A stretch of DNA of 64,000 nt, from NCBI RefSeq assembly GCF_013761175.1, contig NZ_JACDUR010000006.1:434001-498000 (forward strand). The letters run 5' to 3'. A model generated the notes under the pieces. That model was not told the DNA's origin and searched no databases. It worked only from the letters and a program-made list of their open reading frames with translations. Both the position numbers and the translations under genes were made by a program. Position 1 is the first letter of the stretch. Each line of letters begins with the position of its first letter. Positions 41,489-49,877 of this stretch are shown piece by piece. Source of the stretch: Nonomuraea soli. Its GTDB lineage: Bacteria > Actinomycetota > Actinomycetes > Streptosporangiales > Streptosporangiaceae.

Positions 41489-43900
41489 ATGAGTGTGCAC
41501 GTGCTCGGCGTGCGCCACCACGGGCCGGGCTCGGCGCGTGCCGTACGAACCGAGCTGGAGCGGCTGCGGCCCGACGTGATCCTCATCGAGGGCCCGCCGG
41601 AGGCCGACCCGCTCGTCCCGCTGCTGCCCGCGCTGGACCCGCCGGTGGCGCTGCTGGCGCACGTGCCGGGCGACGCGACCCGCGCCGCCTTCTGGCCGTT
41701 CGCGGCGTTCTCGCCCGAATGGCAGGCCATGGCGTACGGCACGGCGAACGGCGTGAGCGTGCGCTTCTGCGACCTCCCCGCCGCGCACACCCTGGCCGCC
41801 CCCGGCGAACGCGCCGACGAGCTCAGCGTCGACCCGATCGGCACCCTGGCGGCCGCGGCGGGCTACGACGACCCCGAGCGATGGTGGGAGGATGTCGTCG
41901 AGCACCGAGGAGACACGCCGTTCACCGTGGTGGCCGAGGCGATGGCCGCCGTGCGCGAAGGCCACGAGCCAGGCGAGCGGGAAGCGCGGCGAGAGGCGTA
42001 CATGCGGCGCACCCTCCGCGCCGCCACGAAGGAGGGCTTCGAGCGGATCGCCGTCGTGTGCGGCGCCTGGCACGTGCCCGCGCTGACCGGGCCCCTGCCC
42101 TCCGCCCAGTCCGACAACGCCCTCCTGCGCGGGATGGCCAAGGTCAGGACCGAGCTGACCTGGGTGCCGTGGACCTACGGGCGGCTGGCGTCGTGGAGCG
42201 GCTACGGCGCCGGCATCACCTCGCCCGGCTGGTACCACCACCTGTTCACCGTGCCCGACCGGCCCATCGAACGCTGGCTCGCCGGGGTCGCCGCACTTCT
42301 GCGCGCCGAAGGGCTGGGCGTCTCCTCGGCGCACGTCATCGAGGGCGTACGGCTCGCGCACGGCCTGGCCGCCCTGCGCGGGCGACCGCTGGCGGGGCTG
42401 GGAGAGGTGACCGAGGCGGCGCGCGCCGTGTTGTGCGAGGGTGACGAGCTGCCGCTGGAGCTCGTGCGCGAGCGGCTCGTGGTGGGCGACAGGATCGGGG
42501 TCGTGGGCGACGGCGTGCCCATGGTGCCGCTGCAGCGCGACCTGCGCGAGCAGCAGCGGCGGCTGCGGTTGCGGGCCGAGGCGGGGGAACGGGAGATCGA
42601 CCTGGACCTGCGGAAGGGGCTCGACCTGGGGCGCAGCCGGCTGCTGCACCGGCTGGGGCTGCTCGAGGTGGAGTGGGGGGTGCGGCGGGAGGCCCGGGGC
42701 AGGGGCACCTTCCGTGAGACGTGGGCGCTGGGGTGGCGGCCGGAGTTCGACCTGCGGCTGATCGAGGCGGCGGCGCTGGGCGTGACGGTGGAGGCTGCGG
42801 CCACCCAGCGGGTGCGCGACCTGGCGTCGGGCGCGCGGACGCCCGACGGGCGGGCCGTGGGCTCCTCGCCCGGCGGTCCGTCGACCGGGGGCCCTGGTGG
42901 GCAGGGGACGCGGGGGCCCGGTGGTCAGGGGACGCCGTCGGCGGCCGGTCCGTCGGGTGGAGGGCCGTCGCTGGCCGAGCTCGCCGGGCTGGTCGAGGCG
43001 TGCCTGGTGGCCGAGCTGCCGGGCGCCCTGCCCGAGGTGCTGGCGGCGCTGTCGGCCAGGTCGGCGCTCGACACCGACGTCACGCACCTGATGGCGGCGC
43101 TGCCGGCGATGGTCAGGGCCCAGCGTTACGGCGACGTGCGCGGCACCTCGGCCGAAGGGCTGGCGGGCATCGTGCGGTCGATGCTGGAGCGGATCTGCGT
43201 GGGGCTGCCGGTGGCGGCGGGCGGGCTCGACGACGATGCGGCGGCGGCGTTGCTGCGGCACGTCGACCGCGTCCACGGCGCCGTCGCCCTCCTCACCGAC
43301 ACCACCCGCCCCCCGGCCCCGCCCACCGCCCCAGACGTGGAGCCGGGTGTCGGGTCGGACGTGGGGCAGGGCATCGGGCAGGAGATCGCCCCGGGCGTGG
43401 GGCCTGGCGCGGGGGGCGAGGGGGTGCCGGGGGCGACGCCCGGGAGCAGGTGGCTGATGACGTTGCGAGGCATGTGCGACCGTCGCGACCTCCACGGCCT
43501 GATCGAAGGCCGCCTCACCAGGATCCTCCTCGACGCCGGCGAGCTCGGCGACGTCGAGGCCCGGATGGCGAGGGCGACCTCCAGGGGCCACGCCCCCGCC
43601 AGGGTGGCGGCCTGGGTGGAGGGCTTCCTGGCCGGCGGCGGCCTGCTGCTGGTGCACGACCCCAAGCTCCTGGCCCTGCTCGACTCGTGGCTGGCCGCCC
43701 TCGACGCCGGCCAGTTCGTCGAGGTCCTGCCGCTGCTGCGCCGTACCTTCGGCACGTTCGCCGCCCCCGAGCGCCGGGCGATCGGCGAGCGGGTGAAGGG
43801 TGAGCGCCACCAGGGCGCCGATGCCGAGGAGCTCGACGACGACCGGGCCGCGGCCGCCGTACGGACGGTCCGGATGATCCTGGGAAGGGGCGACGCCTGA
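41489..43900 (+). CDS. DUF5682 family protein
   Basis: The 803-residue protein begins SVHVLGVRHHGPGSARAV and continues with VILIEGPPEADPL and VVCGAWHVPAL, motifs recalling the TraB/EreA-like fold, which is how DUF5682 N termini read. The rest is helical. Two Gly/Pro-rich low-complexity linkers lie at about residues 450-495 and 610-650. Start ATG has a GGGGAGG site at 4-5 nt. Its TGA overlaps the VWA start by one base. It is separated from MoxR only by the TnpB element, so it originally followed that gene directly. Confidence 0.85.
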   Translation: MSVHVLGVRHHGPGSARAVRTELERLRPDVILIEGPPEADPLVPLLPALDPPVALLAHVPGDATRAAFWPFAAFSPEWQAMAYGTANGVSVRFCDLPAAHTLAAPGERADELSVDPIGTLAAAAGYDDPERWWEDVVEHRGDTPFTVVAEAMAAVREGHEPGEREARREAYMRRTLRAATKEGFERIAVVCGAWHVPALTGPLPSAQSDNALLRGMAKVRTELTWVPWTYGRLASWSGYGAGITSPGWYHHLFTVPDRPIERWLAGVAALLRAEGLGVSSAHVIEGVRLAHGLAALRGRPLAGLGEVTEAARAVLCEGDELPLELVRERLVVGDRIGVVGDGVPMVPLQRDLREQQRRLRLRAEAGEREIDLDLRKGLDLGRSRLLHRLGLLEVEWGVRREARGRGTFRETWALGWRPEFDLRLIEAAALGVTVEAAATQRVRDLASGARTPDGRAVGSSPGGPSTGGPGGQGTRGPGGQGTPSAAGPSGGGPSLAELAGLVEACLVAELPGALPEVLAALSARSALDTDVTHLMAALPAMVRAQRYGDVRGTSAEGLAGIVRSMLERICVGLPVAAGGLDDDAAAALLRHVDRVHGAVALLTDTTRPPAPPTAPDVEPGVGSDVGQGIGQEIAPGVGPGAGGEGVPGATPGSRWLMTLRGMCDRRDLHGLIEGRLTRILLDAGELGDVEARMARATSRGHAPARVAAWVEGFLAGGGLLLVHDPKLLALLDSWLAALDAGQFVEVLPLLRRTFGTFAAPERRAIGERVKGERHQGADAEELDDDRAAAAVRTVRMILGRGDA

Positions 43901-45027
43901 TGGACGAGCGTGTACGGCGATGGCGGCTGGTCCTGGGCGGCGGCGAGGCCGACGGCACGGGGACGGCGCTGCGCGGCGACGACGCCCAGATGGACGGCGC
44001 CCTGAGCGCGGTCTACGAGGGCAGGGGAGGCCTGGGGTCGTCGGCGCCGAAGGTGGCCCGGTGGCTGGGCGACATCAGGGGCTATTTCCCGGCGAGTGTC
44101 GTCCAGGTGATGCAGAAGGACGCGATCGAACGGCTCGAGCTGACCCGTCTGCTGCTGGAGCCGGAGATGCTCGACGCCGTGGAGCCTGACGTGCACCTGG
44201 TGGGCACCCTGCTGGCGCTCAACGCCGTCATGCCCGACGAGGCCCGCGAGTCGGCCAGGCGGGTGGTCCGCCAGGTGGTGGGCGAGCTGGAGCGGCGCCT
44301 GGAGCAGCGCACCAGGGCGGCGGTCGGCGGCGCGCTCGACCGCGCGGCCAGGACGCACCGGCCCAGGCGTCACGCCGACATCGACTGGGACCGCACCATC
44401 CGCGCCAACCTGCGCAACTACCTGCCCGAGCACCGGACGGTCGTGCCCGCGAGGCTGACCGGGTACGCCAGGCGGCAGCGCGGGGTGCAGCGTGAGGTGG
44501 TGCTCTGTCTCGACCAGAGCGGTTCGATGGCGGCCTCGGTGGTCTACTCCGGCGTGTTCGGCGCGGTGCTGGCGTCGATGCGGTCGTTGAAGACGTCGCT
44601 CGTGGTGTTCGACACGGCGGTCGTCGACCTCACCGATCAGCTGCACGATCCGGTCGAGCTGCTGTTCGGCACGCAGCTGGGCGGCGGCACCGACATCAAC
44701 CGGGCGATCGCGTACGGTCAGGGGCTGATCACCCGGCCCGCCGACTCGATCTTCATCCTGGTGAGCGACCTGTTCGAGGGCGGGATCCGGGAGGAGATGC
44801 TGCGCAGGGTGGCGGCGATGACGCAGGCGGGTGTGCAGGTCGTCGTCCTGCTGGCGCTGTCCGACGAGGGTGCGCCCGCCTACGACCACGAGAACGCCGC
44901 GGCGCTGGCGGCGCTGGGGGTGCCGGCCTTCGCCTGCACCCCCGACGCCTTCCCCGATCTGATGGCGGCGGCCATCGAGCGGCGTGACCTCAACCGGTGG
45001 GCGGAGCTTCAGGCGAGCAGGCGGTAG
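43900..45027 (+). CDS. VWA domain protein, partner of MoxR
   Basis: The 375-residue protein has a helical N-terminal half and a C-terminal VWA domain with a perfect MIDAS: D205-Q-S-G-S209, the Thr in GGGTDIN, and the Asp in LVSDLFEGG. Such VWA proteins pair with MoxR ATPases (compare RavA-ViaA, NorQ-NorD, BchI-BchD) and bind substrates through Mg2+. Cytosolic: no signal or membrane segment. Last gene of the operon; its end overlaps the convergent methyltransferase gene by 19 bp. Confidence 0.9.
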   Translation: MDERVRRWRLVLGGGEADGTGTALRGDDAQMDGALSAVYEGRGGLGSSAPKVARWLGDIRGYFPASVVQVMQKDAIERLELTRLLLEPEMLDAVEPDVHLVGTLLALNAVMPDEARESARRVVRQVVGELERRLEQRTRAAVGGALDRAARTHRPRRHADIDWDRTIRANLRNYLPEHRTVVPARLTGYARRQRGVQREVVLCLDQSGSMAASVVYSGVFGAVLASMRSLKTSLVVFDTAVVDLTDQLHDPVELLFGTQLGGGTDINRAIAYGQGLITRPADSIFILVSDLFEGGIREEMLRRVAAMTQAGVQVVVLLALSDEGAPAYDHENAAALAALGVPAFACTPDAFPDLMAAAIERRDLNRWAELQASRR

Positions 45028-46127
45028 AAGCGCCAGAAGCCGAACCCCTCGATCGGGAGGACCTCGACGTCGCCGAAGCCGGCCTCCTGGGCGTAGGTCC
45101 GCAGCCGGGAGGGGCGCATGACGGTGCCGGTGCCCGCCGACGGCTGGTGGGCCAGGCCGTCGGGCAGGCAGACGAGGAGGCTGAAGCCGTACATGAGCCT
45201 GTCGACCTCGTCGGCGGGGCCGGTGAAGGCGTCGGCGACGGCCTCGTCCATGACGATGAGCTGGCCGCCGGGCGCCAGCGCGCGCCGTGCCGCGGCCAGG
45301 GTCTCGACGGGACGGGACAGGTCGTGCACGCACTCGAAGGCGAAGACCGCGTCGTAGCGGCCGGGTTCGAGGGTGGTGGCGTCGGCCAGGCGGAAGGAGA
45401 GCCCGCCGGCGGGGGAGGCGTCGCTCCTGGCCGGGTCGAGGGCGTCGCTCCGGGCCGGGTCGCTGGTGGCGTCGCCCCGGGCCGGGCCGAGGGCTGCGTT
45501 GCTCCGGGCCAGGTCGATCGAGGGCGCGTCGACGTCGACCCCGGTCACCTGCGCCCCTGGATACGCCCTGGCCAGCGCGATGGTCGACCACCCGGCCCCG
45601 CATCCCAGGTCGGCGATCCGTGCCCCCGGCCGGCTGAGCAGGGCATGCAGGTCGGCGACGCCTGCCAGCGCGGCGGGCAGGGCGTGCTCGAACCATGGCC
45701 GGTTCATGTCGGCCTGCGACTCCCGCATATCGGCCCCGTAGGCCGCCCACGGCACCCCGCCACCCGTGCGATAGGCCTCCAGGAGGGCGGGCAGCTGGAC
45801 GGCGGCCGCCGAGATCATGCGGGCCAGCGGAGCGAGATAGGTGAGGCTCGAAGGATCGGTGAGCACCTCGGCCGCCCCCTCGGGCAGCACGAACCTGCCG
45901 TCGGGCCGCACGTCCAGGATGCCGGTGGCGGCCTGCTGCTCCAGCCACTCCGTGGCGTACCTCCCGGCCCCGCCCGCCCGCGCCACGAGCTCGGCCGGGG
46001 TCGCCGGCCCGTGCTCGGCGAGGGCGCGATACCAGCCCATCCGGTCACCCAGGTGGATGGAGAGCACGTCGATGGCGCCGAGCGCGGCGGTGAAAAGCCG
46101 GTCGGCGAATGCCTGTGAGTTCGTCAT
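45009..46127 (-). CDS. Winged-helix/SAM methyltransferase
   Basis: The 372-residue protein has an N-terminal winged-helix-like region (LFTAALGAIDVLSIHLGDRMG, GRYATEWLEQQAATGILDV) and a class I methyltransferase domain with ARIADLGCGAGWSTIALAR and VTGVDVDAPSIDLAR. The layout is that of Rv2258c-like proteins. Directly after the second SAM motif, a DPARSDA-type tandem repeat of about 30 residues is inserted. Start ATG 46127 chosen; the frame is open upstream to 46178. Substrate unknown. Confidence 0.82.
   Translation of the reverse strand: MTNSQAFADRLFTAALGAIDVLSIHLGDRMGWYRALAEHGPATPAELVARAGGAGRYATEWLEQQAATGILDVRPDGRFVLPEGAAEVLTDPSSLTYLAPLARMISAAAVQLPALLEAYRTGGGVPWAAYGADMRESQADMNRPWFEHALPAALAGVADLHALLSRPGARIADLGCGAGWSTIALARAYPGAQVTGVDVDAPSIDLARSNAALGPARGDATSDPARSDALDPARSDASPAGGLSFRLADATTLEPGRYDAVFAFECVHDLSRPVETLAAARRALAPGGQLIVMDEAVADAFTGPADEVDRLMYGFSLLVCLPDGLAHQPSAGTGTVMRPSRLRTYAQEAGFGDVEVLPIEGFGFWRFYRLLA
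45418..45516. repeat. Imperfect tandem repeat inside the methyltransferase gene
   Basis: About four copies of a 21-27-bp unit (CGTCGCTCCGGGCCGGGTCG type) encode the DPARSDA-like repeats on the minus strand. Units differ in length by multiples that keep the frame. Confidence 0.7.
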
Positions 46128-46198
46128 TCGGCCCACGGTAAGACGCGCGGGAGACGGCGACTGTGCAGAAACACTCACCTTGCACTAATGCACAGAAA

Positions 46199-46222
46199 CC
46201 CCGGCCCGTGAGGGGACCGGGG
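46199..46222 (-). terminator. Stem-loop after the MFS exporter gene
   Basis: CCCCGG at 46199-46204 pairs with CCGGGG at 46217-46222, with an inner CCC/GGG helix. It lies just beyond the stop of the minus-strand exporter gene and before the methyltransferase gene. Confidence 0.55.
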
Positions 46223-46237
46223 CCGTGCGCGCGGGGC

Positions 46238-47659
46238 TCAGTGGCCGATCTCGGCACGGGCCTTGCGCGGGAGCAGGAAGGAGACGAGGCCGGTCAGCAC
46301 GAGCAGCCCGATCTCGACACCGATGACCACCTGGAGGGCGTCGGTGAAGCTCCAGGCGTCCTTCAGCAGGTTGAACAGGATCGTCAGCAGGACCGCGGCG
46401 CCCAGGGCGCTGCCGAGTTGCTGGACCGCGGTGAGTGTGCCCGAGGCGGAGCCCGACTCGTGCTCGTCGACCCCGGCCAGGATGATGTCGAAGAAGGGCG
46501 CCATGGTGATGCCCATGCCGATGCCGACGAGGGCCAGGGCGGGGGCGAGCTGCCAGGGGCTGACGTCGAGGCCCGCCAGGTGCACGGTGAGGCCGAGGGT
46601 GACGGCGCCGAGGGCGGAGACGACGGTGCCGATCTGCAGGAGCGTACGGCCCAGCCGGGCCTGCAGCGACATGGCGATGCCGAAGCCGGCGAGGGAGCCG
46701 ATGGCCTGCGGCAGTCCGGTGAGGCCGGCCTTGAAGGCGCTGTAGCCGAGGCCTTCCTGCATGTAGAGCATGAAGACGAGGCTGAGGCCGATCATGCCGG
46801 TGAAGAAGGCGAGCCCGGCGACCAGGCCGCCGGTGAAGGCGCGCTTGCGGAACAGGCTGGGGGTGATGAGCGGGTCGCTCTTCTTGCGTGAGACGTACCG
46901 GCCGAAGATCCAGAAGACGAGCGCGGAGGCGGCCAGGGAGATCCAGGTCCAGGCGGGCCAGCCGTGCTCGCGGCCCTGGATGAGCGGGAAGATCAGCAGG
47001 AAGGCGGCGGCGGAGACCAGGAGCATGCCGAGGACGTCCAGTCTGGAGGCGTCGTCGGAGCGGTGCTCGGGCAGGTACTTGATCGCCGCGACGACGGCCG
47101 CGAGGCCCAGAGGCAGGTTGATCAGGAAGATCATGCGCCAGCCGAGGCCGAACACGTCGGCGGTGACGAGCCAGCCGGCCAGGATGGGGCCGCCGACGCT
47201 GGAGATCATCATGACCGGGCCGAAGGCGCCGAAGGCCTTGCCGACCTCGTCCGGCGGGAACATCGCCTTGATCATGCCCAGGCCCTGCGGCAACATCGCG
47301 GCGCCGAACAGGCCCTGCGTGACGCGGGCGGCGACGAGCATCTCGGGGCTCACGGCGATGCCGCACAGCAGCGAGCCGATCGTGAAGCCGGCGGCGCCGA
47401 TGACGAACATGCGCTTGCGGCCGTACAGGTCGCCGAGGCGGCCACCGGTGATCAGGCCGACGGCCATGGCCAGCGTGTATCCGGCGACCAGCCACTGCAG
47501 CATGCCCTCGTTGCCGCCCAGGTCCTTCTGGATGGCAGGGCCGGCGATCTGGGTGATCAGCGCGTCGAGGAGGTCCATGACCTCACCGGCGAGGATCACG
47601 AAGAGGGCGACCCAGCGCCAGCGGTAGGCGGGTGGGGAGGAGGTGTGGAGAAGAGTCAC
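46238..47659 (-). CDS. MFS drug exporter, DHA2 (14-helix) family
   Basis: The 473-residue protein has about 14 hydrophobic helices, motif A GGRLGDLYGRKRMFVIG after helix 2, motif B-like RVTQGLFGAAMLPQ, and the DHA2 motif C region GPILAGWLVT. It starts VILAGEVMDLLDALI as EmrB/QacA-like exporters do. It would expel drugs by proton antiport. Start GTG 47659 has an AAGGAG site. It is divergent from a TetR regulator, whose palindromes cover its promoter. Confidence 0.9.
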   Translation of the reverse strand: MTLLHTSSPPAYRWRWVALFVILAGEVMDLLDALITQIAGPAIQKDLGGNEGMLQWLVAGYTLAMAVGLITGGRLGDLYGRKRMFVIGAAGFTIGSLLCGIAVSPEMLVAARVTQGLFGAAMLPQGLGMIKAMFPPDEVGKAFGAFGPVMMISSVGGPILAGWLVTADVFGLGWRMIFLINLPLGLAAVVAAIKYLPEHRSDDASRLDVLGMLLVSAAAFLLIFPLIQGREHGWPAWTWISLAASALVFWIFGRYVSRKKSDPLITPSLFRKRAFTGGLVAGLAFFTGMIGLSLVFMLYMQEGLGYSAFKAGLTGLPQAIGSLAGFGIAMSLQARLGRTLLQIGTVVSALGAVTLGLTVHLAGLDVSPWQLAPALALVGIGMGITMAPFFDIILAGVDEHESGSASGTLTAVQQLGSALGAAVLLTILFNLLKDAWSFTDALQVVIGVEIGLLVLTGLVSFLLPRKARAEIGH

Positions 47660-47673
47660 GGGGGGCTCCTTGT

Positions 47674-47756
47674 GGAACGTTGTTCTTTAGGCGAACGGTG
47701 TTCGTTGCGAACACTGTTTTATTAGCGAACAGTGTTCGTGTCAAGTACAGTGTTCG
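47674..47756. promoter_or_regulatory. Operator cluster with exporter promoter
   Basis: The 99-bp gap holds repeated palindromes of the CGAACAnTGTTCG type: CGAACGGTGTTCG at 47692-47704, a degenerate copy CGAACACTGTTTT at 47708-47720, CGAACAGTGTTCG at 47726-47738, a half-site GTACAGTGTTCG at 47745-47756, and GGAACGTTGTTC at 47674-47685. For the minus-strand exporter, TTGACA lies at 47744-47739, directly followed by the 47726-47738 palindrome, so bound repressor would block the promoter. Confidence 0.75.
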
Positions 47757-47758
47757 TC

Positions 47759-48466
47759 ATGGAGACGCCCACCCCGCCCTGGCGCACCACCCGCAAGCCC
47801 AGGCGCCGCCAGCTCACCCAGGACGCGATCGTGGGCGCGGGTCTGCGCATCGTCGTCGAGGAAGGCCTCGACCAGGTGAGCATGCGAGCCGTCGCCCAGG
47901 CGCTCGATACCGGGCCCGCCTCGCTCTACGCCCACGTGGCCAACAAGGACGAGCTGTTGGAGCTGATGCTGGAGCGGGTCATGGGTGAGATCGAGCTGCC
48001 CGAGCTCGACGCCTCACGCTGGCAGGAGCAGATCAGGCAGGTGATGCGGGAGTCGCGGCGGGTGATGACGAAATATTCCGACATCGCCAAGGTGGCGCTC
48101 ATCAACATCCCGACCGGGCCCAACGGGCTGCGCATCGGGGAGTTCATGTTCCGGTTGCTGCTGGAGGCCGGGTTCTCACCGCGTGACGCCTCGCTCGGGC
48201 TGGACCGGTTCTCCCTCTACGTCGCCGGGGACGCCTATGAGGGCGCGCTGCACGGCTCGCGGGTGCGAGCCGGGAACCTGAGCCCGGAGGAGTACTTCGA
48301 GCAGTTCTTCGGCATGATCCAGGCCTACTACCGCCAGCTCTCGCCCGAGCAGTACCCCGCCATGGCGGCGCACGTCGACACGCTCATGGCCGACGGCGAC
48401 GACGAGCGGTTCGAGTTCGGCATCGATCTGCTCATCGCCGGAATGGAGGCCCGCCTCAGGTCCTAG
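47759..48466 (+). CDS. TetR family regulator of the exporter
   Basis: The 235-residue protein has a TetR helix-turn-helix (MRAVAQALDTGPASLYAHV, about 45-62) after a basic N-terminal tail, and a TetR_C_1-like ligand domain ending ERFEFGIDLLIAGMEARL. Start ATG 47759; the frame is open nine codons further up through the operator. A TACAGT hexamer at 47746-47751 may be its -10 box, giving a nearly leaderless mRNA. It likely represses itself and the divergent exporter, responding to an exporter substrate. Confidence 0.92.
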   Translation: METPTPPWRTTRKPRRRQLTQDAIVGAGLRIVVEEGLDQVSMRAVAQALDTGPASLYAHVANKDELLELMLERVMGEIELPELDASRWQEQIRQVMRESRRVMTKYSDIAKVALINIPTGPNGLRIGEFMFRLLLEAGFSPRDASLGLDRFSLYVAGDAYEGALHGSRVRAGNLSPEEYFEQFFGMIQAYYRQLSPEQYPAMAAHVDTLMADGDDERFEFGIDLLIAGMEARLRS

Positions 48467-48514
48467 GACCACGGCCCGATGTGCCCGCCGGTGCCCGTGC
48501 GTAGGTTCGTGCGC

Positions 48515-49864
48515 ATGACAGCAGTGATGGAAGCACCGGTTGAGGCCCACGACAGCGTGATTGGCCGGAAGTATCGGGCGGTGAGCGTCGCGCTCGTCGC
48601 CCTTGTCACCCTGGTCGCCTTCGAGGCCATGGCGGTCGCCGCCGCCATGCCGAAGATCGGCGAGGATCTGGGCGGCATGCACCTGTACAACCTCGCCTTC
48701 AGCGGCGCCCTGGCCGCCGGGGTGATCGCCACCGTGCTCGGCGGCCGATGGAGCGACACGCTCGGCCCGCTGGCCCCCATGTGGACCGGCCTGGCCGCCT
48801 TCGTCGCCGGATTGCTGATCGCGGGCACCGCGCCCACGATGGAGTTGTTCGTCGCGGGCCGTTTCGTGCAGGGCTTCGGCGGAGGCCTGTTCAACGTCGC
48901 CATCTACGTTCTGGTCGCCCGGGTCTACCCGGGCGTGCTGCATCCCAAGGTGTTCTCCCTGTTCTCCACCGCCTGGGTGGTGCCCTCCCTGGTCGGCCCG
49001 GCCATCGCCGGAGTGGTCGCCTCCGAGCTCGACTGGCGTTACATCTTCCTCGGCGTCCCGGTGCTTGCCGCGCCGGCGGCGCTGGCCCTGTGGCGCGGCA
49101 CCGCCGACCCCGCCCTGCGCGGCGGCATGGCCGAGCCCTCACCCGGCCTCGGCCGCCAGCTCGTGTGGGCCGTCGTGACCGCCGTCGCCGCCGCGGTCAT
49201 CCAGTACGGCGCGGCGACCCACCTGATCGTGCTGCTCGGCGGACTGGTCCTGCTCGCCGTCGCGCTGCCCCGCCTGCTGCCGCCCGGCACGCTGCGCGCC
49301 GCCCGCGGCCTGCCCACCGCGGTCATCCTGCGCGGCCTGGCAGCCGGATCCATGTTCGCCGCCGAGGTCCTCGTCCCGCTGATGCTGCGCGACCAGCGCG
49401 GCATGAGCCTGGCGGGAGCCGGCGTCGTGCTCACCGTCGGCGCGCTCGGCTGGGCCGCCGGCTCCTGGATCAAGGGCAAGGGCTGGATCAGCCACGCCAT
49501 GGCGCTGCGCGGCGGCATCGCGATGATCGGCGCCGGCATCGCCCTCATGTCGCTCGTCCTGATCTCCCAGGTCCCGATCGCCCTGGCCTACCTCGCCTGG
49601 ATCGTCACCGGCCTCGGCATCGGAGCCCTGTACCCGACCGTCTCCATCCTCGTCCTGGAGCTGTCGAAGCCCGGCGAGGAAGGCAAGAACAGCGGAGCGC
49701 TCGGCGTCGGCGAATCGGTCTTCGTCGTGGTCGCCGTCGCCCTCACCGGAGCGCTGTTCACCGCCACCAGCGGCCTCTACATCGTCGGCTACGCCCTCGC
49801 CTTCGCGATGACCGTCGTGGGCTTCCTCGTCGCGCCACGCTTTACCCTGGACAGGAGCCAGTGA
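48515..49864 (+). CDS. MFS transporter
   Basis: The 449-residue protein has 12-14 hydrophobic helices starting VSVALVALVTLVAFEAMAVA and a motif-A-like loop GGRWSDTLGPLAPM, followed by GRFVQGFGGGLFNVAIY. It is an MFS exporter-like protein; the cargo is not evident. Start ATG 48515 (a second ATG four codons later). It is 48 bp downstream of the TetR gene on the same strand and may be co-transcribed with it, or use the TAGGTT box at about 48502. A 13-bp gap separates it from the enolase-like gene. Confidence 0.88.
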   Translation: MTAVMEAPVEAHDSVIGRKYRAVSVALVALVTLVAFEAMAVAAAMPKIGEDLGGMHLYNLAFSGALAAGVIATVLGGRWSDTLGPLAPMWTGLAAFVAGLLIAGTAPTMELFVAGRFVQGFGGGLFNVAIYVLVARVYPGVLHPKVFSLFSTAWVVPSLVGPAIAGVVASELDWRYIFLGVPVLAAPAALALWRGTADPALRGGMAEPSPGLGRQLVWAVVTAVAAAVIQYGAATHLIVLLGGLVLLAVALPRLLPPGTLRAARGLPTAVILRGLAAGSMFAAEVLVPLMLRDQRGMSLAGAGVVLTVGALGWAAGSWIKGKGWISHAMALRGGIAMIGAGIALMSLVLISQVPIALAYLAWIVTGLGIGALYPTVSILVLELSKPGEEGKNSGALGVGESVFVVVAVALTGALFTATSGLYIVGYALAFAMTVVGFLVAPRFTLDRSQ

Positions 49865-49877
49865 CATAGGGGGATGC

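Noticed and set aside
36364..45027. Treating the MoxR/VWA operon as a confirmed defence system
   Set aside because: No nuclease, toxin, or phage-sensing effector domain is visible in the five genes; TnpB belongs to the inserted element. Only a remodelling-machine role can be inferred.
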